Under the pieces are notes generated by a model. The model did not search any database and was not told the origin of the DNA. It saw nothing but the letters and a program-made list of their open reading frames with translations. The position numbers and the translations under genes were made by a program. Positions 14,309 through 20,006 of a stretch of DNA of 20,006 bases are shown here, piece by piece. Origin of the DNA: Alcaligenaceae bacterium UBA6179 (GTDB lineage: Bacteria; Pseudomonadota; Gammaproteobacteria; Burkholderiales; Burkholderiaceae_B); the NCBI GenBank assembly GCA_002422175.1, contig DITR01000069.1:6472-26477 (forward strand), given 5' to 3'. The first letter of the stretch is position 1. Every line of letters starts with the position of its first letter.

Positions 14309-14707
14309 ATGAGTTCATCTCAAAACGTGGTGACAGTTGACACTTTAAAAGCTTTTGCACAAGCTTGGAATGATCACGACTTGGAAGCTTTAATGAGTTT
14401 CGTAACAGATGATTGCGAATTTCATGCCGTCGGTGGCCCAGACCTTCTGGGTCGCACCTTTAAGGGCACAGCCCAACTGCGCGAGGGTTTTGCTTTAGCC
14501 TGGCAAACCTGCCCTGATGCCTCATGGTCAGATGGTGACTATTTTGTTTGTGGTGATCGCGGCGTTGCTGAGAGCACCTTTGCCGGCACCAAATCTGACG
14601 GGTCACGTATTGAGGCTCGAATGGTCGATGTATTTACTTTCCGCGATGGCAAAATCTCGGTCAAAAATGCATTTAGAAAAGATCGCCCAGCGATCGCAGC
14701 TCGTTAA
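14309..14707 (+). CDS. tauX: NTF2/SnoaL-like protein, probable taurine dehydrogenase small subunit
   Basis: A compact 132-residue protein of the NTF2-like (SnoaL) fold. The opening VDTLKAFAQAWNDHDLEALMSFVTDDCEFHAVGGPDLLGRTFKG gives the fold: a helix with AWNDHDLE and the DDCEFH strand. The end MVDVFTFRDGKISVKNAFRK is the typical last strand pair of the family. It has no signal peptide, so it is cytoplasmic. TauX, the small subunit of taurine dehydrogenase, is of this general size, and the FAD subunit candidate is the divergent neighbour. The assignment rests on context; an independent SnoaL-type enzyme is possible. AAGG at 14294-14297 is a weak ribosome site. It leads the TRAP operon, with 36 bases to the next ATG. 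Confidence 0.65.
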   Translation: MSSSQNVVTVDTLKAFAQAWNDHDLEALMSFVTDDCEFHAVGGPDLLGRTFKGTAQLREGFALAWQTCPDASWSDGDYFVCGDRGVAESTFAGTKSDGSRIEARMVDVFTFRDGKISVKNAFRKDRPAIAAR

Positions 14708-14743
14708 TTATTCAAGTTTGATTTTAATCTTTGGAGACATAAA

Positions 14744-15736
14744 ATGTTGTTTAAAAAAACAATAGCATTTTCAGTATTAGCAGTCAGCGCACTGGTTTCA
14801 ACCAGTGTTATGGCCACTACGTTTAAAGTTGCTGTAGGTGATGCACAAGGTGGCACACAGTGGGAATTTGCCACTTTCTTCAAAAAATCTTTTGAAGCTA
14901 AACGCGCGGGCAAAGACAAAGTTGATTTGTTTCCTAATGGTCAACTTGGCAGCGAAGAAGATACAGTCAGCAACGCTGCAATGGGCGCCCTTGACTTCTC
15001 TTTATTGGCGATCAATAACATGACGCCTTTCTCACCTTCATTGGGTGTTTTAACGCTACCTTATGTGATTCAAAGCGCGGAAGACGCAAAGATATTAACG
15101 ACTGGACCACTTTCTAAAGAGCTCACCGCCAATACGATTCGTGACGCTAAGGTGCGCATTGTGGGTTGGACATACACGGGTTTTCGTGTGCTAACCAACT
15201 CTAAAAAACCTGTCACCACACTTGAAGACTTAAAGGGTTTAAAGATTCGCGTACCTAAGAACGAAATCATGATCGCTACCTATCAAGCTTGGGGCATCAA
15301 CCCCGTACCTATGGCTTGGTCAGAAACGTTTACAGCTTTGCAACAAGGCGTAGTTGATGGTCAAGACAACCCTTACATCACTGTTTACGCCATGAAGTTT
15401 TATGAGGTACAAAAGTACGTCACCAGCATTCGCTACGTGTTTTCACTTGAGCCTTTGATCGTTAGCGAATCAGTGTTTCAAAAACAACCTGCTGACGTTC
15501 AAAAGGCCATTCTTGAAGCGGGTGCTGAAGCAACCGAACACAGCTTTGTTTGGCTAAAAGAAACTGAAGACAAAATGAAGCAAGACTTGTTAGCGCGTGG
15601 CATGCAAATTTCTGCTCCTGCTGATGATGAGAAAGAGTGGATCAGTAAAGCCACTACGCAAGTTTGGCCTAAGTTTTACCAAAGCATTGGTGGTAAAGAA
15701 AAGCTTGACCAAGCTTTGAAAGCGCTGGGTCGTTAA
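14744..15736 (+). CDS. tauK: TRAP transporter substrate-binding protein (DctP type), probable TauK
   Basis: Periplasmic binding protein, 330 residues, with a Sec signal peptide ending near SVMA-TTF. DctP-family features are FPNGQLGSEEDTVSNAAMGALDF, FTLPYV-like VLTLPYVIQS, the conserved arginine region LEDLKGLKIRVPKNEIM (carboxylate or sulfonate contact in this family), and the WSETFTALQQGVVDGQDNP block. It captures the substrate for the DctQ/DctM membrane pair encoded next. GGAGA about 7 bases upstream of ATG 14744 is a good ribosome site. Given the Xsc neighbourhood and the TauKLM system of other bacteria, taurine or a related sulfonate is the likely ligand. Binding specificity cannot be read from the sequence alone. 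Confidence 0.88.
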   Translation: MLFKKTIAFSVLAVSALVSTSVMATTFKVAVGDAQGGTQWEFATFFKKSFEAKRAGKDKVDLFPNGQLGSEEDTVSNAAMGALDFSLLAINNMTPFSPSLGVLTLPYVIQSAEDAKILTTGPLSKELTANTIRDAKVRIVGWTYTGFRVLTNSKKPVTTLEDLKGLKIRVPKNEIMIATYQAWGINPVPMAWSETFTALQQGVVDGQDNPYITVYAMKFYEVQKYVTSIRYVFSLEPLIVSESVFQKQPADVQKAILEAGAEATEHSFVWLKETEDKMKQDLLARGMQISAPADDEKEWISKATTQVWPKFYQSIGGKEKLDQALKALGR

Positions 15737-15744
15737 ATCATTAG

Positions 15745-15870
15745 GTCGCTCATTTAAAGTGAGTGACATCAAACGACTTAACTTGGTTAGGGTTGGTAGC
15801 GCTGACTTTACTATTATTTCAATCATTAAAGTCAGTGCTTCTGCTGGGCATGTCTGTAAATAGCATGCCC
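15745..15870 (+). promoter_or_regulatory. Three consecutive hairpins between tauK and tauL
   Basis: Hairpin A pairs GTCGCTCA (15745-15752) with TGAGTGAC (15760-15767). Hairpin B pairs AGCGCTGACTTTA (15798-15810) with TAAAGTCAGTGCT (15827-15839). Hairpin C pairs GGGCATG (15846-15852) with CATGCCC (15864-15870). None has a strong T-tract. The 305-base spacer holds no gene. It probably lets the binding protein be made in excess over the membrane subunits by 3' end protection or partial termination. From 15871 to 16027 nothing else was recognised. Confidence 0.65.
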
Positions 15871-16041
15871 TCTTATGGCCATTTAAACCTGCTGGCAAGC
15901 TATTGAATACGTTTTTGCCATGAATTACTTCATGTCAATGACTAAAAATAGAGCGAATCAATTATTTTCTCATTTTTATTTGTGACATTACTCAACAAGC
16001 TTTCAAAGCATGTTGCGATAACTCATCAGGAGCAAACCGCC

Positions 16042-16587
16042 ATGACGAGAACTCATTCCATTCTTAAAAAGCTAAATAACGTCGAAACGGTGGTTTGTGA
16101 AATATTGCTGGCCAGTTTTGTTGTGCTGTTGTTTGCTCAGATTATTGCCCGGCAAGTTTTTAATCACTCTCTTGCTTGGAGTGAGGAGTTATCAACTTAT
16201 ATGTTTGTGTGGTTTGCCTACCTAGGTGCTGTTGTCGCCACCAAAATGTCTGCCCACAACCGCGTGACATTTCAGTTTAAATACTTTCCTGCCTGGGTTG
16301 GCAAGTATTCATTGGTCTTATCTGACCTGATTTGGGTTGCCTTTAACGTTTATTTTGTTTACTTAAGCTATCAGTTTATTTTTGTTTTTATGAACGCCTT
16401 CTGGAAGTCACAAACGCTAGGCGTACCCATGAAGTATTTGTACATGATTTTGCCCATTGCATTTTCATTGATGACTATTCGTATCTTGATCAATCTATAT
16501 GCCACCCTCTTTTTGGGTGTTCAACAGGTTGACCCAGAAACCGCAGTATTAGAAAAATTAAAACAGCAGTCAGCCCAACAGGCTTAA
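16042..16587 (+). CDS. tauL: TRAP transporter small permease (DctQ type), probable TauL
   Basis: Small membrane subunit with four predicted helices, 181 residues from ATG 16042. The pattern VVCEILLASFVVLLFAQIIARQVF, then SLAWSEELSTYMFVWFAYLGA, matches DctQ; the W-x-E-E motif is characteristic. The third helix is near SDLIWVAFNVYFVYLSY and the fourth near YLYMILPIAFSLMTIRI. An in-frame GTG at 15982 adds 20 polar residues, but AGGAG (16028-16032) is 9 bases upstream of ATG 16042, which is therefore chosen. It follows the binding-protein gene after a hairpin-rich spacer and precedes the large permease by 19 bases. Confidence 0.9.
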   Translation: MTRTHSILKKLNNVETVVCEILLASFVVLLFAQIIARQVFNHSLAWSEELSTYMFVWFAYLGAVVATKMSAHNRVTFQFKYFPAWVGKYSLVLSDLIWVAFNVYFVYLSYQFIFVFMNAFWKSQTLGVPMKYLYMILPIAFSLMTIRILINLYATLFLGVQQVDPETAVLEKLKQQSAQQA

Positions 16588-16606
16588 AGACTGCAAGAGA
16601 AGAGAC

Positions 16607-17947
16607 ATGGATACATTGGTAGCTGAATTACTATTCGGTGGTTTTTTTGTATTGCTATTGTTAGGCACCCCCATCTCGGTGGCTTTGGGTGGCGCAGCGA
16701 TGCTCGCTTTTTTAGTACTTGATAAAAACCCCATCACGCTGGTGCAAATGGCCTTTACCTCGGTGGGTAGTTTTCCCCTTATGGCTTTACCCGCGTTTGT
16801 TTTAGCGGGTGCTTTGATGGAAACTGCTGGTATTTCTAAGCGGTTAGTCGACATTGCTGAGTCCTTGGCAGGCCCTATGACTGGCGGTCTGGGTGCCGCC
16901 ACAATTTTGGCGTGTCTGTTCTTTGGCGCCATTTCGGGCTCTGGCCCAGCCACCACCGCTGCTGTGGGTATGTTGATGATTCCAGCGATGACCAAGCGCT
17001 CATATGACAAAGCTTACGCGTCTGCATTGACTGCCTCGTCAGGCGGTTTGGGTATTATCATTCCGCCGTCTATACCGATGGTAATTTTTGGCATTTCAGC
17101 CATGGGCATGACAGCGCCACCTGAGGCTATTGCTCAGTTTGGGCAGTTTGACTCGGTCTCTATTCCCAAACTATTTGTCGCGGGTGTCATACCTGGGCTG
17201 TTGATGGCCTCAGGCTTAATCGTTATGAATTATATTATTTCGCGTCAGAAAGGGTATCGTGGTTTGTCAGATAGTTGGTCAGGCAAAGACCTTAAAGTGG
17301 CATTAAGGCGCGGCATTTGGTCGATGCTAGCCCCTGTGATTATTTTAGGTGGCATTTATACGGGGCTCTTTACCCCGACCGAGTCTGCCATTGTGGCGAT
17401 TTTCTATACCTTGTTTGTTGGTATCTTTATTCACCGTGAAGTTAAATTTAAGGCCGCTACAGCAGCGCTTCGAACTACCACATGGATAACGGGTCGCGTG
17501 TTACTTATTTTATTTACGGCAACAGCTTTTGGTCGCCTTCTTGTCGAAACACGTATGCCAGCGGCTCTAGCTGAATCTCTACTAAGCTTGACTGACAGCA
17601 TTCACATCATTTGGTTGTTAATCATTTTATTTCTGCTTTTTGTGGGTATGTTTATGGAAACGCTAGCAGCCATCATGATTTTGGTGCCAGTGTTGTTACC
17701 GATTATGTTCATGATGGGAGCCGATCCGACGCACGTAGGAATTGTCTTGATTTGTGCTTTGTCGATTGGCTTTCAAACCCCACCTTTAGGTGAAAATATC
17801 TTTGTCGCATCGGGTATTGGGGGGGAATCCGTTGAACGCATTGTGGCAAAAGTTTGGCCCTTCGTGTTGGTGTCATCTTTCACGGTTGTTTTGATTGCAT
17901 TCTTTCCACAATTATCTTTATGGTTGCCTAAACTGATTGGCTACTAA
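16607..17947 (+). CDS. tauM: TRAP transporter large permease (DctM type), probable TauM
   Basis: Ion-coupled permease of the TRAP system, 446 residues with about 12 predicted helices. DctM features are LLLGTPISVALGGAAM, FPLMALPAFVLAGALMETAGI, FFGAISGSGPATTAAVGMLMIPAM, SGGLGIIIPPSIPMVIFGI, GLFTPTESAIVAIFY and GFQTPPLGENIFVASGI. The STPTE-like motif FTPTESA is the usual sodium-site region. It is the last gene of the tauX-KLM operon and works with the DctQ and DctP partners to import the substrate. The weak ribosome site AGAGAAGAG precedes ATG 16607. Confidence 0.93.
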   Translation: MDTLVAELLFGGFFVLLLLGTPISVALGGAAMLAFLVLDKNPITLVQMAFTSVGSFPLMALPAFVLAGALMETAGISKRLVDIAESLAGPMTGGLGAATILACLFFGAISGSGPATTAAVGMLMIPAMTKRSYDKAYASALTASSGGLGIIIPPSIPMVIFGISAMGMTAPPEAIAQFGQFDSVSIPKLFVAGVIPGLLMASGLIVMNYIISRQKGYRGLSDSWSGKDLKVALRRGIWSMLAPVIILGGIYTGLFTPTESAIVAIFYTLFVGIFIHREVKFKAATAALRTTTWITGRVLLILFTATAFGRLLVETRMPAALAESLLSLTDSIHIIWLLIILFLLFVGMFMETLAAIMILVPVLLPIMFMMGADPTHVGIVLICALSIGFQTPPLGENIFVASGIGGESVERIVAKVWPFVLVSSFTVVLIAFFPQLSLWLPKLIGY

Positions 17948-17973
17948 GTCAATATATTGTTCAGACTTAACTT

Positions 17974-18005
17974 GCAAAGTAAATATCTTATCTGACTAAC
18001 TTTGC
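17974..18005 (+). terminator. Weak hairpin between tauM and tauR
   Basis: GCAAAGT (17974-17980) pairs with ACTTTGC (17999-18005) with an 18-base loop and no clear T-tract. It sits between the convergent tauM and MocR genes, so a termination role is plausible but weakly supported. Confidence 0.25.
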
Positions 18006-18013
18006 CCATAACA

Positions 18014-19549
18014 TCAAAGGTTTGAGTTAGCTTGACTCAAGACATCAATGGTTTGCGCCAGTCGTTTAATACCTTCATCAATGGCTGATGCCGGTATTGA
18101 CTGGTAACCTAATCGTACATACTGACCTGGCGGTTTGTTGGCCATAAAAAATACATCACCCGGTTCAATTAAAACGCCAACTTTTGCCGCCTCAACGCCT
18201 AGTGTTATCGCGTCAACAGAGTCAGGTAACCGCAACCAACACGAGCCGCCCCCACTGACTGGCACAACCGTACATTGTGGTGCGTATCGATTGAGTGCCT
18301 GTATTAATATGGCATGTCGTTCTTTTTGAGCAGAAGCAATACGTCTTAGTTGTGCGTCATTGTGGCCCAACGAAATAAATAATGCCAACGTACGCTGAAT
18401 AAAAGTCGAAGGGTGCCTAAGCATGAGACGGCGTAGCGCTCTCAGCTCTTCAATCAACTGCGGTGCTGCAACAATAAAACCAATACGTAAGCCAGGTGCC
18501 AAGCTTTTGGTGAGACTACCAATATATATAACGCGGTCATTTTGATCTAAGCTTTTTAATGCCGGTATGGGCTCGCCTTCAAAGCTATTTTCGCTTTCAT
18601 AATCATCTTCAATAATAATCAAATCATGACGGTTTGCTAAATCAAGTAGTTGCTCTCGTTGCGCCAGGGGCATGGTGACACCTGTGGGGCACTGATGACT
18701 AGGGGTTGTATATAAGTAATCAAATTGCTTTAAGCCTTCATGAATAATTAGACCGCATGAGCCAATCGGCAAAGGCACGACTTTTTGTGTACGACTCGTA
18801 AAAATATTACGTGCATCAGGGTAGCCTGGGTCTTCTATACCCACTCGGGTTTTTGATCTAACCAATAAGTCGGCCACCATATACAACGCATGTTGCGCAC
18901 CGACAGTCACCATAAGTTCATCAGCGCCCGCCCAAACGCCTCTTCGAGGCAATATTTTGGTTCTAATCTGTTCAACTAATGAAGCATCATCACGCGTAAT
19001 CAGGTCAGGTGCCCACTCTTTTATATCAAGCACACTTAATGTTTTACTGCAGCTTTCACGCCACGCAGCCGTGGGAAACAAAGCCTGATCAAGTTGGCCG
19101 TACAAAAAGGGAAAAGGGTATCGCTGCCAATCAGCGGGTTTAACAATACTGCGTTGTTGCGATGGGTGAAGGCAAAAGCGTTTATACCAATCTGTCTGAC
19201 TTATTTTTTTTGTAGGATGTGGTGTGTGTGTGGGTTGATTTTTTTGAGCATTTTGTTCGCCTGTTTTTGTTAGTACTGTGCCCTTCAGTACGTCATCGCT
19301 AACAAAATGACCCCGTCTTTCACGCGAAACCAAAAAGCCCTCATCGCTTAACTGCTGATAGGCTAAAACGACTGTGATACGACCAACCCCAAGTTGCTCA
19401 GCCATTTCGCGACTTGATGCGACAGGCGCGCCTGGTGATAAGATGCCATTTAAGATGGCAGTTACCAGCATTTCTCGAATTTGACCTTGTAAACTCAGGT
19501 GCGGTCTTGAAGATTGCGCGAAGAGCTGTTTCCACATGGCGTCATGCAT
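18014..19549 (-). CDS. tauR: MocR-type PLP-dependent regulator, probable TauR
   Basis: Fusion regulator of 511 residues. The N-terminal GntR winged helix (about 20-90) reads LSLQGQIREMLVTAILNG, SPGAPVASSREMAEQLGVGR and TVVLAYQQLSDEGFLVSRERRG. A linker leads to a fold-type I aminotransferase-like domain (about 140-505) with the PLP lysine K348 in GSLTKSLAPGLRIG and the aspartate region IIIEDDYESE. Such regulators (TauR, GabR, PdxR) sense amino compounds through PLP. Its position after the TRAP operon and the CTGGAC-type boxes at 14153-14225 suggest that it activates the taurine genes. ATG 19549 is used; a second ATG at 19537 is possible. It is divergent from the sulfurtransferase gene. Confidence 0.9.
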   Translation of the reverse strand: MHDAMWKQLFAQSSRPHLSLQGQIREMLVTAILNGILSPGAPVASSREMAEQLGVGRITVVLAYQQLSDEGFLVSRERRGHFVSDDVLKGTVLTKTGEQNAQKNQPTHTPHPTKKISQTDWYKRFCLHPSQQRSIVKPADWQRYPFPFLYGQLDQALFPTAAWRESCSKTLSVLDIKEWAPDLITRDDASLVEQIRTKILPRRGVWAGADELMVTVGAQHALYMVADLLVRSKTRVGIEDPGYPDARNIFTSRTQKVVPLPIGSCGLIIHEGLKQFDYLYTTPSHQCPTGVTMPLAQREQLLDLANRHDLIIIEDDYESENSFEGEPIPALKSLDQNDRVIYIGSLTKSLAPGLRIGFIVAAPQLIEELRALRRLMLRHPSTFIQRTLALFISLGHNDAQLRRIASAQKERHAILIQALNRYAPQCTVVPVSGGGSCWLRLPDSVDAITLGVEAAKVGVLIEPGDVFFMANKPPGQYVRLGYQSIPASAIDEGIKRLAQTIDVLSQANSNL

Positions 19550-19654
19550 ATATCAAGCGCCTCTTTTTTGAAAGAACAATCATATTTTAGGTATAGCAAA
19601 CAAAAATTATTGCGTATGATGCCAGTATAGTCATAAGACAAAGGCAAGAGAAAT

Positions 19655-20006
19655 ATGAACCCCTTCACCACTCTCATTGATGTTCATACGCTGTCAACTT
19701 TACTGGGCAGCGAACCGAGTCGTCTGTTGGTGCTTGATTGCAGTCATGAGCTATCTAACCCGTCGGCCGGCAAACAGGTCTACGATGCGGCGCACATACC
19801 TGGCTCTCACTTCATATCGTTAGACGACACCTTAAGTGGCGAAAAGACGGGTAAAAATGGTCGTCACCCTCTACCTGATCGTGCGGCGCTGGTGCAGGCC
19901 ATGCGCCTACTTGGTGCTGATGATGACACGCAAATCATCGCTTATGACAACGGGGGGGGTATGTATGCTGCCCGTCTTTGGTGGCTGATGCGTTGGTTAG
20001 GTCACA
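19655..20006 (+). CDS. sseA: Rhodanese-family sulfurtransferase, N-terminal part (partial)
   Basis: Open frame of 117 codons running off the window. The first rhodanese domain is visible: LLVLDCSHEL (strand 1), the family block YDAAHIPGSHFISLDDTLSG, RHPLPDRAALVQAMRLLG, and TQIIAYDNGGGMYAARLWWLMRWLG. This is the pattern of two-domain thiosulfate / 3-mercaptopyruvate sulfurtransferases; in them the catalytic cysteine is in the second domain, which is not present here. AAGAG precedes ATG 19655. The 105-base spacer to the divergent tauR is the only regulatory space. A link with sulfite handling is possible but not shown. Which of the two activities applies cannot be decided from this part. Confidence 0.85.
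   Translation, partial: MNPFTTLIDVHTLSTLLGSEPSRLLVLDCSHELSNPSAGKQVYDAAHIPGSHFISLDDTLSGEKTGKNGRHPLPDRAALVQAMRLLGADDDTQIIAYDNGGGMYAARLWWLMRWLGH

Overview
The window looks like a chromosomal segment of a moderate-to-low GC betaproteobacterium, probably Burkholderiales. The basis is the order cytochrome b - cytochrome c1 - sspA - sspB, which is characteristic of that group, together with the protein styles. No phage, insertion sequence or CRISPR array was seen.

Layout. 1-2470 is housekeeping: the end of petB, petC with a strong terminator, sspA-sspB, and tRNA-Thr(TGT). 2469-4868 holds a small DUF4149/TMEM205-like membrane protein, a DEDDh exonuclease/GIY-YIG nuclease fusion that appears to start at a rare ATT codon, and a PNPOx-like flavoprotein. 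4933-17947 is a sulfonate (most likely taurine) dissimilation island. On the minus strand lie xsc (sulfoacetaldehyde acetyltransferase), pta and a YeiH-family exporter. Divergent from xsc is an operon of an IclR regulator and a CobS/CobT-like AAA+/VWA pair with overlapping reading frames. Then come a DAO-type FAD dehydrogenase (probable TauY, minus strand), a divergent NTF2-like protein (probable TauX) and a TRAP transporter (TauKLM-like). 18014-19549 is a MocR/TauR-type regulator, divergent from a sulfurtransferase gene cut by the window edge.

How it works together (inference from families and synteny). The TRAP system imports taurine or a close relative such as N-methyltaurine. TauXY deaminates it to sulfoacetaldehyde. 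Xsc cleaves that with phosphate to acetyl phosphate and sulfite, Pta makes acetyl-CoA, and the YeiH-type protein may export sulfite. Two regulators seem to divide control: the IclR protein at the xsc/iclR divergent promoters, and the MocR protein at three CTGG(AC/CT)CTA boxes between tauY and tauX.

Most interesting points: (1) a CobS/CobT-like pair without CobN in the window, embedded in sulfonate catabolism and lacking the usual acidic CobT linker; (2) back-to-back divergent promoters of xsc and iclR that share one -35 hexamer, with a TAGAAT element at each -10; (3) a dense tauY/tauX control region with a perfect 24-bp palindrome, a second inverted repeat and three MocR-like boxes; (4) the exonuclease/GIY-YIG fusion with a UvrC-like four-cysteine motif and a non-AUG start.
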